From Jeotgalibaca dankookensis (lineage in GTDB: Bacteria > Bacillota > Bacilli > Lactobacillales > Aerococcaceae), in assembly GCF_002005405.1 (NCBI RefSeq), contig NZ_CP019728.1, positions 1,612,001-1,676,000 on the forward strand: a DNA stretch of 64,000 nucleotides, in the 5' to 3' direction. A program made the position numbers and the translations under genes. Every line of letters begins with the position of its first letter. The first letter of the stretch is position 1. Shown piece after piece: positions 8,534 to 17,111 of the stretch. The notes below the pieces were generated by a model. It was not told the DNA's origin. It saw nothing but the letters and a program-made list of their open reading frames with translations, and searched no databases.

Positions 8534-9762
8534 ATGAAAAGTTTAAAGAAAATAAGTATGACCAATCAAATTATGATTGCGATGGTTTTAGGGATTGTAG
8601 CCGGATTGGTTTTTGGTCCTGCCATTGCACCTATTAATGTTATTGGACAAATTTTCCTGCGATTAATTCAGATGTCTGTTGTCGTTATGATTATGGGAGC
8701 AGTTATTGAGGCAGTTGGAACTTTAGATCCACAAATGCTCGGTAAATTAGGTGGGAAAATGGCTGCTTGGTTCCTAGGCGGGACTGCTTTGGCTGCTACA
8801 TTAGGTCTGATTTTAGGTTACCTTATTCAACTAGGTGCGGGTGTAGATATGCAAATCGACACAACTACCCCAGTTGCTACTGCTACCGGTAGTGTAACAG
8901 ATGTCCTTTTAGAATTCTTCCCGTCAAATGTTATCCAGTCGATGAGTACAGGAAATATGATTCAAGTTATCATTTTCTCTTTATTATTTGGTTTATCCAT
9001 TAGTTTATTAAGCTCACGACGGGATTTAGGCGCTCTCAAGGCAGGTCTTGAACAATTCAACGCCGTTATCTTACAACTTGTAACGACCGTTATGAAGCTT
9101 GCACCCTTGGGTATTTTGCACTACTAGCAAATGTTACAGGCGTCATAGGCCTAGCAGTTATCCTCCCTCTTGCAAAGTTCTTACTAGCAATGGCAATTGG
9201 GACAGTTATTTTCCTAGTATTATGGATTATTCTAACCGGTGCCATTGTTAAAGTAAACCCGATGCACATTGTTAAAGGTTTATCACGTATGACCGTTATG
9301 GCTCTAACAACAACTTCATCGGCAATTACCCTTCCTGTTAAAATGGAAGACCAAGAAGATAAATTGGGAGTGAGTCGTCGCATCTCACAACTAGTTGGTC
9401 CACTCGGTATGGCTATGAACAGTAACGGATTATCACTCTTTCTAGCGATCGCAGCGATTACGCTTGCACAATTTTATGGGTTAGAGTTCACCCTAACAAA
9501 TGCCATTCAGACGGTTACCTTATCGACACTTGCTACCCTTGATACCGTAGCGGTTCCAGGTGGCGGGTTAGTTGCATTAACGATTGTAATTCCAGCACTT
9601 GGACTTCCACCTGAAAGTATTGCACTTTTAACTGGTATTGATTGGTTCTCAGGTATGTTCCGTACAGTCCAAAACGTTGATGCAGATGCAACTATTGCCA
9701 TGATCTTAGCATATGGTGAAGGCGAATTAAACCATGAACGTATTAAAGAATTAAATGCTTAA
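8534..9762 (+). pseudogene. DAACS (dicarboxylate/amino acid:cation) symporter, frameshifted
   Basis: The two halves (8534-9117 and 9118-9762) are in different frames. The junction reads GGTATTTTGCACTA; one more T in the four-T run (9114-9117) gives LGIFALLANVTGV and one continuous protein of about 409 residues, the normal length. The family hallmarks are present: the serine-rich ALTTTSSAITLPV, the NSNGLSLFLAI region and VPGGGLV. The family imports glutamate, aspartate, serine or threonine or C4-acids with Na+ or H+. ATG 8534 follows AAGGAGTG. If the frameshift is real the protein stops after 197 residues and cannot work; a homopolymer assembly error would give the same picture. Confidence 0.85.
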
Positions 9763-9764
9763 TT

Positions 9765-9801
9765 AAAAGGAAGGTCCTGAAAAAATCAGGACCTTCCTTT
9801 T
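9765..9801. terminator. Terminator after the DAACS gene
   Basis: Perfect 16-bp stem AAAAGGAAGGTCCTGA / TCAGGACCTTCCTTTT with a five-A loop. Confidence 0.9.
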
Positions 9802-9890
9802 ATTAGTCACTAAAACGCTAGCCGCTACGTGCATAATAAATAAATAAGAAAATGCTTTTAAACCAATCTTTTGAGCGTTACAACTGCGTT

Positions 9891-10577
9891 TTAAGGTCCA
9901 GTTATCTGCCACAAGTTCCATGGGTAACTTTGAGGTGGAAGCGAATATACTTCGACGGGTTCTTTTTTAACAGGATGCTCAAATGATAAGGGATAAGCCC
10001 ATAAGGCGATTTGCTGACCCACTTTTGAGGTTTTTTGCGCATACTTCTGGTCACCAAATAGTGGATGACCTATTTCAGCTAGTTGTACACGAATTTGGTG
10101 CGGTCTTCCAGTTTGTAATGTAACAGATAAAAGACTAAGATCATTGCTTGTTGCAACGACTTCATAATTTAAGATTGCTTTTTTCGCTTCTGGGTGCTTG
10201 GCATCTACTACAAAAACTTGATTTTCAGCTCTATCCTTATATTGATAATGCTCTAATTTCCCTCTATTTTTAAAAGGCTTACCTTGAACAACAGCTAAGT
10301 AGTTCCTGTCAATGACTTGCCGGCGCATCATATCAGATAAACGTGAAGCAGACTTAGAAGTTTTAGCAAAAACCATAGCGCCACCAACTGGTCTATCTAA
10401 ACGATGAACTAAACCTAGATAGACGTTACCTGGTTTTTGATAACGAATTTTTAAGTCTTCTTTTAACAAATTAAGTAGGTCTGGATCTTTACTGTTATCT
10501 TCTTGAACGGGTATATTAACTGGCTTTTCTACTAATAAAAGATGATTATCCTCATAAAGGATAGTAATTTTTACCAA
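9891..10577 (-). CDS. RluA-family pseudouridine synthase
   Basis: 228 residues, TTG start at 10577 after AAGGAGAATATCA. The catalytic signature HRLDRPVGGAMVFAKTSKSA (about residues 59-78) contains the active Asp, and TGRPHQIRVQLAEIGHPLFGD is the second family motif. It isomerises uridine in rRNA or tRNA. There is no S4 domain, as in the short RluA/RluC-like forms found in LAB; the exact modified position is not predictable. Single gene, not linked functionally to its neighbours. Confidence 0.9.
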   Translation of the reverse strand: MVKITILYEDNHLLLVEKPVNIPVQEDNSKDPDLLNLLKEDLKIRYQKPGNVYLGLVHRLDRPVGGAMVFAKTSKSASRLSDMMRRQVIDRNYLAVVQGKPFKNRGKLEHYQYKDRAENQVFVVDAKHPEAKKAILNYEVVATSNDLSLLSVTLQTGRPHQIRVQLAEIGHPLFGDQKYAQKTSKVGQQIALWAYPLSFEHPVKKEPVEVYSLPPQSYPWNLWQITGP

Positions 10578-10655
10578 TGATATTCTCCTTTAATTATCTT
10601 TGTAATCTTTAGCAAAGTATTCCATCTACTATACCATAATAAACTTATTATAAAT

Positions 10656-10705
10656 AAAAAAGCGGTAAATTGAGAGAAAAGCTCAATTTACTCGCTTTAT
10701 TTTTA
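10656..10705 (-). terminator. Terminator of the flavin-reductase operon
   Basis: Stem AAAGCGgGTAAATTGAG-type arms (10659-10674 / 10682-10698) directly downstream of the stop at 10703, followed by A/T-rich sequence on the minus strand. Confidence 0.65.
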
Positions 10706-11896
10706 CCCTTTTGCTGATGCGCCGGAAACGGCATGAACTTCTTCGCCTTTATCTTTGACAGAAGCACTTGATACCGCGTTAACATCACCTTCTAATTTCA
10801 TTCCGGTTTGGGCTAAGTACCAATCAATAATTGGTTTAAAGTCTAAAATATATTCATTGATACCTGCATAATTACCTTCTGAATCATGGATTGCTTGATA
10901 GTTATGGACAACGAATTTATCTGGACCATGGGTTGGCACATTCACACGTACGGCATCAGTAGCGCCAGAACGTAATTCTTGAATGACCCATTCGACTCCC
11001 TTCAATGCTTTTTCAGGGTGACAAGCTGCTAATGGGTTACCCACTTGTTCTGGTTGACGTCCTGCCAACATTTCTTCCATTGGTTTCGTGTGGTTGTAGT
11101 ACAGGAACTGATTATTAGCATCTGCGTAAGTCAATTCCATTGGCATGGATGCAAAGAAATAGTTCAATTGGTCAACGGTCAAAAGACCGCGATCTAGCTT
11201 AACGTACGTATTACCTTCAACTGCTCCAACAGCTTCAGCTGCTTGTTCCAACCAATCATCGGCTAACATATCAATACCTTCTACGGTCGTTGAAACTGTG
11301 CCGGTTGCGTGCAAGTCCTCTGGTTGTGGTGCTGGTTTTTCTGTTTCTTCTAAAGCAGCAACCATCTTAACAAACTTCGTAAATTTCTCTAGACATGTTG
11401 CTAGGAACGCAATAGTCGTTTTATCTTTTAAATTATGATTTTCATCAAACGCTTTTTTTACTTCGCCTAATAAAAATTCATTACCAGGCATGACCACCGC
11501 GTTTACACCTGGGGCATTTAGAATTTGGCGCAAATGAATTTGTGCACGAGAAGAACCTTGGTCATAATAAGAAGCTCCTACAATCATAACGGGTTTTCCT
11601 TCGAGTGGATGAATTTTAAATGATAACCATTCCAAAGCACTCTTTAATCCAGCTGGGACCGAGTGGTTGTGTTCTGGTGTAGCAATTATAACGCCATCTG
11701 CTGCAATAATTTTTTGATTGATACTTTGAATTGCTTCACTGTCTGTTTGGTCTTTGCTTTGATTAAATAGAGGCAAATCTTTAATTTCAATCAATTCTAA
11801 ATCAAAGAGTGATCCAAATTGTTTTTTTATGTACTCTAGCAACAAACGGTTATATGACAAGTCAGCATTAGATCCTACAATTCCTACTATTTTCAT
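10703..11896 (-). CDS. FMN-reductase domain fused to PAS-like domain with flavinylation-type C-terminal tail
   Basis: 397 residues. Residues 1-180 are an NADPH-dependent FMN reductase fold (GIVGSNADLSYNRLL, the conserved ATPEHNHSVPAGLKSALEW loop near 95-113). Residues ~235-365 resemble the PAS domain that follows hemerythrin in DUF438 proteins (LTYADANNQFLYYN, IDWYLAQTGMKL). The tail 369-397 holds two copies of a short motif: VNAVSSAS (Ser376-Ser379) and VHAVSGAS (Ser391-Ser394). The second matches the Dxx(x)SGA(S/T) site at which ApbE attaches FMN to Ser/Thr; the first lacks the Gly. An ApbE gene lies two genes upstream in the same operon. A covalent FMN on Ser394 is therefore likely (inference). 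No signal peptide: cytoplasmic. Confidence 0.85.
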   Translation of the reverse strand: MKIVGIVGSNADLSYNRLLLEYIKKQFGSLFDLELIEIKDLPLFNQSKDQTDSEAIQSINQKIIAADGVIIATPEHNHSVPAGLKSALEWLSFKIHPLEGKPVMIVGASYYDQGSSRAQIHLRQILNAPGVNAVVMPGNEFLLGEVKKAFDENHNLKDKTTIAFLATCLEKFTKFVKMVAALEETEKPAPQPEDLHATGTVSTTVEGIDMLADDWLEQAAEAVGAVEGNTYVKLDRGLLTVDQLNYFFASMPMELTYADANNQFLYYNHTKPMEEMLAGRQPEQVGNPLAACHPEKALKGVEWVIQELRSGATDAVRVNVPTHGPDKFVVHNYQAIHDSEGNYAGINEYILDFKPIIDWYLAQTGMKLEGDVNAVSSASVKDKGEEVHAVSGASAKG

Positions 11897-11913
11897 TATA
11901 TACAGCTCCTATT

Positions 11914-12522
11914 CTATATTTCTTCCCAAGAGAAATTCTCAGCTTCTCTTTTATTAAGGTTATGCGAATGGTTGAGTTGCTTGCTAATATCAATAAAGGT
12001 TAAGAAATCTTCAAGTAATTCTTCAAGTCTTTCGACTTGCTCTGGATCCTTTAAATTCAGATCTTCATCAAAGGCTTGAAGGGAATGGCTTAATAAAAAT
12101 TCAGAACTTGGCATAATACGTGCTTGTAATTCTGGTGCATCTAGGACTTGACGTAAATGCATTTGAGCGCGTGAAGATCCCAACGTTCCATAAGAAGCGC
12201 CTGTTATCATAACTGGTTTATCCACAAATGGATAAATACCATACGACAACCAACTTAAAGCGCTGCTTAATGCAGCTGTAATAGATTGATCATACTCAGG
12301 TGTACTAATAATCACACCATCTGCGTCTACGATTTTATCAGCAATTTCTTGTGCTTCTTCAGGGATTTTTCTGTCTGCTGGTTTATTAAAGAGTGGTAAA
12401 TTATTAATTTCAACTAGTTCCATATCTATTTTATCTTGGAAATGTTTCTCCATAAATTGTAATAGTTGACGATTGGTAGAAAAATCAGAGTTTGTTCCTA
12501 CGAGACCAATAATTTTTTTCAT
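11914..12522 (-). CDS. NADPH-dependent FMN reductase family protein
   Basis: 202 residues. Flavodoxin-like fold with GLVGTNSDFSTNRQLLQF at the start, PLFNKPADRKIPEEA and the STPEYDQSITAALSSALSW loop (about residues 90-108). It is clearly homologous to the N-terminal half of the next gene, 17 bases downstream, from which it could have arisen by duplication, but lacks the PAS-like domain and tail. Likely transfers electrons from NAD(P)H to flavin, quinone or an azo-type acceptor. ATG 12522 follows AAAGGAAGTAACAACG. Middle gene of the regulator-apbE-reductase-reductase operon. Confidence 0.85.
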   Translation of the reverse strand: MKKIIGLVGTNSDFSTNRQLLQFMEKHFQDKIDMELVEINNLPLFNKPADRKIPEEAQEIADKIVDADGVIISTPEYDQSITAALSSALSWLSYGIYPFVDKPVMITGASYGTLGSSRAQMHLRQVLDAPELQARIMPSSEFLLSHSLQAFDEDLNLKDPEQVERLEELLEDFLTFIDISKQLNHSHNLNKREAENFSWEEI

Positions 12523-12546
12523 CGTTGTTACTTCCTTTCAATTCTT

Positions 12547-13470
12547 TCATTTATCTTTTTTTAATCCATGAGAATATGTAATATGACCATCTTTTGTAAT
12601 AACGAGACCTTCTATACCAGCTTCTTGGTCTATACATGACACTATATCATCTGATTGCTTACCATACAGACGTGTCGTCCATATTTCACCATCGACCGAA
12701 TTGTTTGACTGAATGGTTAAACTCGCCACATCCGTGGTAATTGGATAGCCAGTTTCTGGGTCAAGAATATGGTGATAGCTTTTCCCATCTTTTTCTAGGT
12801 GACGTTCATAGATTCCTGATGTAACAACCGATTGGTTGCTTATTTTTAAAACCGTCACATAATGGTCACGGGGAAGGACCGGATTTTGGATTCCAATTTT
12901 CCAGTAATCTTCTTTAAAATGAGCGGTATTTAGACCGATAATATTCCCACCCAGATTAACCAAAGCACGCTTAACGCCTTTACTTTTTAAATACTTAATG
13001 ATTAAATCTGCTATATATCCTTTAGCAAGTGATCCTAAATCGATTAACATTCCTTTTTGTTTTAAAAAGACAGTTTGGTTTTCTTCATCCAAAATAATGT
13101 CTTGCGGATCTGTTAAACGAAGCAACTGTTTAATTTCATCGTCCGAAGGTACCCTCGCATCACTGAAGCCAATACGCCAGGTTTGAACGAGTGGTCCGAT
13201 AGCGATATTTAAATGACTACCAGAAGCGCAGCTGTGTGCTTTGCCCATACGAATGAGTTCAAATAATTCAGGGTGAACACGAACAGCCTTTATACCAGCT
13301 TGTTTATTGATTGCCATCAGCTCGGAATTAGCACTATTAGCACTGAAACGATGCTCATAAATTTTTAGCTGCTTGACTACTTCGTCCATCCGCTCTTCCG
13401 CACCGTCATCTTCAATTAGTAAATCAATAACAGTTCCCATTAAACGGACTGTTATTTTCTCTTGCTTCAC
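12547..13470 (-). CDS. apbE: FAD:protein FMN transferase (ApbE family)
   Basis: 307 residues, GTG start. Family motifs are present: EHRFSANSANSELMAIN (~39-55), IDLGSLAKGYIAD (~148-160), ALVNLGGNI (~176-184) and YHHILDPETGYP (~237-248). The C-terminal metal/FAD site DGEIWTTRLYG (~264) differs from the common DALST form but keeps the acidic and Thr residues. ApbE attaches FMN from FAD to a Ser/Thr in SGAT-like motifs. There is no signal peptide or lipobox, so it acts in the cytoplasm, unlike the exported ApbE of electron-export systems. Its start overlaps the upstream regulator stop by GTGA, and the likely target is the motif-bearing reductase two genes downstream. Confidence 0.9.
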   Translation of the reverse strand: MKQEKITVRLMGTVIDLLIEDDGAEERMDEVVKQLKIYEHRFSANSANSELMAINKQAGIKAVRVHPELFELIRMGKAHSCASGSHLNIAIGPLVQTWRIGFSDARVPSDDEIKQLLRLTDPQDIILDEENQTVFLKQKGMLIDLGSLAKGYIADLIIKYLKSKGVKRALVNLGGNIIGLNTAHFKEDYWKIGIQNPVLPRDHYVTVLKISNQSVVTSGIYERHLEKDGKSYHHILDPETGYPITTDVASLTIQSNNSVDGEIWTTRLYGKQSDDIVSCIDQEAGIEGLVITKDGHITYSHGLKKDK

Positions 13471-14348
13471 TTATTCATCACTTCTTTTTCTAAAATAGCT
13501 AATTCTTTGAGTGCGATTTGATTTCGATTCAATTTTGAATAGGCTCTAGCGTCGTAAATTAGTTCTAAAACAACATTTTTAGGTTGTTTTTGTAATATTG
13601 CATTCTTCGCTAATTGGATAGCAGCACGAGCTACATAGTAGGTAACGTGATTGTCTGAGCATATAGAGATAGCATAACGAGCCAAAGCATTGCTTATTTC
13701 TATCTCATGAATGTTGGAATAAAAAACACTGGATTGAAAAACAATATTTAAAACACGCCACGTATCTTCCATCACTTTCGTTGGGTAATTATAAATTTTT
13801 TCTAGTACTTTATGAAAGTAAAATTCGGCTTTTTCTTGATCGTCTTCACGCGAGTAAATCATCCCGATACCTGTATACGCCAGCAAATAAAAAATTTCTG
13901 ATTCACTCGTTTGATCTGCTAATAAAATTTGGTCAAACATAAACAAAGTATCAATGACAGAAGCCCGTTGAAAAATCATAATGTAACCTTTCAAGTAGTG
14001 GTAACGCATCGCTAAAAGTGGACTCTCAATATCATTCATAGTGATAGCTTCCAACAATTCGGCTGCTTGTTCATATTCACTTGTGATTAAGAAAAATTCA
14101 GCTCGATTCATTTTTTCGATGGTATCGGTATGTCGAACACCAACTTTTGGAAAAAGTTCCCCCAACGGAAGGTTTAAACGATTGCATAACTTAATAAGGA
14201 GCTTTAGATTGGGTACTTGTCCATTATTCTCAAACCGACTTAGAGTCGCTTGCGTACAAATACCTTCAGCTAGTTCAATTTGGGAAAACCCCATTGCTTT
14301 ACGCTCTTGAATAAATCGTTCAATATTAATGACTACTCCCCCTAACAA
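13467..14348 (-). CDS. XRE/Rgg-like helix-turn-helix regulator with TPR-type C-terminus
   Basis: Up to 293 residues. The HTH is at about residues 8-60 (SQIELAEGICTQATLSRFENNG), followed by helical repeats as in Rgg/MutR/PlcR-type regulators. It is cotranscribed with apbE (stop and start overlap as GTGA), so it probably controls the flavin operon. The start is uncertain: the frame opens with TTG at 14348, but the ribosome site AGGGGGAG lies after it and points to an ATT codon at 14328-14330; either an ATT start or a lost ATG is possible. No short hydrophobic pheromone gene was seen in 14349-14556, so peptide sensing is not supported. Confidence 0.8.
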   Translation of the reverse strand: MLGGVVINIERFIQERKAMGFSQIELAEGICTQATLSRFENNGQVPNLKLLIKLCNRLNLPLGELFPKVGVRHTDTIEKMNRAEFFLITSEYEQAAELLEAITMNDIESPLLAMRYHYLKGYIMIFQRASVIDTLFMFDQILLADQTSESEIFYLLAYTGIGMIYSREDDQEKAEFYFHKVLEKIYNYPTKVMEDTWRVLNIVFQSSVFYSNIHEIEISNALARYAISICSDNHVTYYVARAAIQLAKNAILQKQPKNVVLELIYDARAYSKLNRNQIALKELAILEKEVMNK

Positions 14349-14556
14349 ACACGTTTCCTAATCTTTGTGTATCCATTCACATTGTTAAGACGCTTATGAG
14401 TATACTCTTTAGGAATATATCCGTCAACACATTATATAGTTTTTTATATAAAAAATATTTATTATTAATATAAAAAATCACTTATATTAATTAACCAAAA
14501 TAGCTACTGACATTAAAATAATTAGAGTATTATCTACATCACTTCTTAAGAGCAAA

Positions 14557-14588
14557 AAAGCCCACCAGCTTAGACGCTAGTGGACTTT
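14557..14588 (-). terminator. Terminator of the YheO-type regulator gene
   Basis: Imperfect stem CCACCAGC / GCTAGTGG flanked by AAAG/CTTT, with a six-T run on the minus strand just past the stop at 14605. Confidence 0.65.
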
Positions 14589-14604
14589 AATGATTTTACT
14601 TTCA

Positions 14605-15306
14605 TTAACGTTTAGAAATAATTTTTAAGTAACGGTAGACACTTGATTCTGATACGTTCAAGACAGAAGCTACTTGGGAAATCGAGCCTTTAATCTGGAA
14701 AACGCCTTTCTTATCTAACAACTCTACCAGTTCAATCTTTCGTTCTTGGCTAATAGTATATCCTTCGTCAAATAAGGTTGGATCAACCACTTCCTCGATG
14801 ATATCAGAAACATTATCGGATAAAACTTCTACTACTTCTTCTGGAACATAGTTATCTAATGCAACTACCTTATTAGAAGTTACATGGGCAGGACTTACAT
14901 TCCTATTATCAAGCGAATCCGAATTGATGTTAGCTAATTCTAAAATACTATGAGCAAGCTCGATGTGTTTAGAGAAGTCCGTATTAATACAGAGCATGCC
15001 TTCTAAATTCCCAAGCGAATCTTTTAAAAAGAAGGTTGATCCTTGAACAGTGGCACCAGTTTTAATTTTTGCTTTGTAATTAGAAACAAAATCTCGTTTT
15101 TTATACTCTTCACTCTTTATTAAACCTAAGGCAAAACTAGTTAACGGTGAATCTGTCGTCCGTCCACTCACTTGGTTATTTACAATAGAAGCAATATAAG
15201 AATTTTTATCTTCTAATATGTGTAGAACAATTTCATAACGCGGGCCCAAAGCCGCTCCTAAAAAATGCGTCATAGATATATAAAAATCTAATTTCCCAGC
15301 TTCCAT
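14605..15306 (-). CDS. YheO/DauR-type PAS-HTH regulator
   Basis: 233 residues from ATG 15306 (AGGATGG ribosome site overlaps an ATG nine bases earlier). The N-terminal YheO-like PAS domain (about 5-105; ALGPRYEIVLHILED, GTTxGS-like GATVQGSTFFLKD) is followed by a variable linker and a C-terminal HTH (SISQVASVLNVSESSVYRYL, about 207-227). DauR, a known member, controls D-arginine catabolism together with a RidA gene. Here it is divergent from a RidA-permease-SerRS-DsdA operon, so regulation of D-serine use is a reasonable inference. The effector is unknown. Confidence 0.82.
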   Translation of the reverse strand: MEAGKLDFYISMTHFLGAALGPRYEIVLHILEDKNSYIASIVNNQVSGRTTDSPLTSFALGLIKSEEYKKRDFVSNYKAKIKTGATVQGSTFFLKDSLGNLEGMLCINTDFSKHIELAHSILELANINSDSLDNRNVSPAHVTSNKVVALDNYVPEEVVEVLSDNVSDIIEEVVDPTLFDEGYTISQERKIELVELLDKKGVFQIKGSISQVASVLNVSESSVYRYLKIISKR

Positions 15307-15605
15307 ACACACCATCCTATTACTATTTCTTTATATTTTTCCAATTATAGCAAGTTCGCGATAATTTATCAATTATAAATAGTAAATTTTTACTACGATA
15401 AAACGAAATCATTAGATTTCAGTTGCATTTAGATATGAATTCACTCATTTAAAATTCTCATTATTATTTCAGATTTCTTTTTTAACTATGTTAGGTTACA
15501 CGCAATATATAGTATAATAAACTATTTACAGATGAGAAATAAGAGAAAAAAACTTTTCTTTAAGGCTCTTATGTAATAATTAATTATTATGATAATAAAT
15601 TCTTA

Positions 15606-15634
15606 TTGACATTGTAAACGTTTTATTTTAAAGT
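15606..15634 (+). promoter_or_regulatory. Promoter of the D-serine operon
   Basis: TTGACA (15606-15611), 17-base spacer, TAAAGT (15629-15634). The rest of the 359-base gap 15307-15665 is A/T-rich with no gene or strong hairpin that I can support; operator sites of the divergent YheO-type regulator are expected here. Confidence 0.65.
15612..15626. promoter_or_regulatory. cre-like box inside the D-serine operon promoter
   Basis: TTGTAAACGTTTTAT matches cre with one mismatch and fills the spacer between -35 and -10, the classic place for CcpA repression. Confidence 0.55.
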
Positions 15635-15665
15635 TACCTTAGCTAAAGAAAGAGGAGGAAATAAT

Positions 15666-16025
15666 TTGAAAAATGAAATGAAGAGTGTGGGTCCCTATTC
15701 TATATCACGTTGGGCTGGTGATTTATTATTTATCTCTGGTCAATTACCTATAAATCAAGAAACAGGTGAGCTAGAAAAAGATTTTGTTGCACAATGCGAA
15801 CGTTCACTTGCTAATATTGAATTGGTTTTAGAAAATGAAGGCTTAACATTAGATGATGTGGTTAAATTAACTGTTTTAATGAATGACTTAGAAGATTTCG
15901 ATGAAATAAACAAATTATTTGAAAAACGTTTTAACCAACCATACCCAAGTCGTTCTACATTTGAAGTTTCCAGACTACCTAAAGACGCGCTAGTAGAAAT
16001 AGAAGCTATTGCTTTTAAAAAATAA
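15666..16025 (+). CDS. RidA-family imine/enamine deaminase
   Basis: 119 residues, TTG start after AGAGGAGG. The RidA (YjgF/YER057c) fold motifs GPYSISRWAGDLLFISGQ and YPSRSTFEVSRLPKDALVEIEAIA with the catalytic Arg near residue 101 are present. RidA hydrolyses reactive 2-aminoacrylate and similar imines released by PLP dehydratases to the keto acid and ammonia. As first gene of an operon ending with D-serine ammonia-lyase, which makes exactly such an intermediate, its role is protective. It precedes the permease gene by 21 bases. Confidence 0.93.
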   Translation: MKNEMKSVGPYSISRWAGDLLFISGQLPINQETGELEKDFVAQCERSLANIELVLENEGLTLDDVVKLTVLMNDLEDFDEINKLFEKRFNQPYPSRSTFEVSRLPKDALVEIEAIAFKK

Positions 16026-16046
16026 AAACAAACGAGGAGAAATTAT

Positions 16047-17108
16047 ATGGACATTATACTCGGAACGATCTTATTAATTTTGGTCTTATCACTTTTTACT
16101 TTGTTTAACTACAAAGCACCTCATGGCGCAAAAGCCATGGGAGCTTTAGCTGGAGCTGCGTGTGCTAGTTTTCTAGTTGAAGCATTCCACTTAGCCTTTT
16201 TTGGAAACGTTTTAGGTTTAGAATTCCTTGCTGGTGTCGGTGGTGCAAATGGGAGTCTCGGTGGTGTAGCTGCTGCTATCCTCGTTCCACTAGCGCTCGG
16301 AGTTTCACCCGTATATGCTGTTTTAGTTGGTCTTTCTGTTTCCGGTATGGGAATTTTACCTGGATTTATTGCTGGCTATCTCATTTCATTTGTTGTTAAA
16401 TGGTTAGAAGAAAAAGTTCCCGGTGGTCTTGACCTAATCGTTATTATTATCGTTGCTGCACCACTATCTCGCTTAATCGCTGTTGCTAGTTCACCCCTAG
16501 TGGATGCAACACTCCTTCAAATTGGTGAAATCCTTATCTCCACTGCTGATTCTAGTCCAATTATTATGGGAATTGTTTTAGGTGGTATTCTAACTGTTGT
16601 TGCGACTGCACCACTAAGTTCAATGGCGCTAACCGCTATGTTAGGTTTAACTGGTATTCCCATGGCAATTGGCGCGCTAGCCGTTTTCGGTTCTTCCTTT
16701 ATGAACTACGTATTATTTAGTAAAATGAAGTTTGGAGATAAAAAAGATACCATTGCAGTTGCGATTGAACCTTTAACACAAGCAGACATTATTTCTGCCA
16801 ACCCAATCCCTGTCTATGCAACGAATTTTATTGGTGGCGCAGCAAGTGGTGTGATTGTCTCCTTAATGGGACTTATTAATAATACTCCTGGTACAGCTAC
16901 ACCAATTGCAGGTTTTGCGGTTATGTTCGCTTATAATCCTGCAAATAAAGTTCTCATTGCAGCAGCTGGATGCATTATCGTCAGTGTTCTAGCTGGATTC
17001 TTAGGCGCTCACCTTTTCAAAAATTTCAAAATTATTACCGCTGCCGAACTACGTCAAGATACCTTAGGAACAACCAGCCCAGTAATAGCTGAACCATTGG
17101 AGGGATAA
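16047..17108 (+). CDS. EIIC-like membrane permease (PTS_EIIC_2 type), first copy
   Basis: 353 residues, about ten membrane segments, glycine- and alanine-rich, with the pattern of the PTS_EIIC_2 family. No EIIA or EIIB partner is present nearby and there is no cytoplasmic phosphoryl-transfer domain, so it probably works as a non-PTS permease. It lies between ridA and the SerRS gene (3 bases to the latter) in the DsdA operon, which makes D-serine or a related amino acid the best guess for the substrate. A homologue in the same arrangement type lies at 21053. Substrate assignment is inference from context. Confidence 0.75.
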   Translation: MDIILGTILLILVLSLFTLFNYKAPHGAKAMGALAGAACASFLVEAFHLAFFGNVLGLEFLAGVGGANGSLGGVAAAILVPLALGVSPVYAVLVGLSVSGMGILPGFIAGYLISFVVKWLEEKVPGGLDLIVIIIVAAPLSRLIAVASSPLVDATLLQIGEILISTADSSPIIMGIVLGGILTVVATAPLSSMALTAMLGLTGIPMAIGALAVFGSSFMNYVLFSKMKFGDKKDTIAVAIEPLTQADIISANPIPVYATNFIGGAASGVIVSLMGLINNTPGTATPIAGFAVMFAYNPANKVLIAAAGCIIVSVLAGFLGAHLFKNFKIITAAELRQDTLGTTSPVIAEPLEG

Positions 17109-17111
17109 CAC

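Noticed and set aside
14430-14500. A/T-rich stretch as replication origin or attachment site
   Set aside because: No DnaA boxes, iterons or direct repeats were seen; the base composition is that of an ordinary intergenic region.
14349-14556. Short hydrophobic pheromone gene next to the Rgg-like regulator
   Set aside because: No short frame with a ribosome site and a hydrophobic C-terminus was found on either strand.
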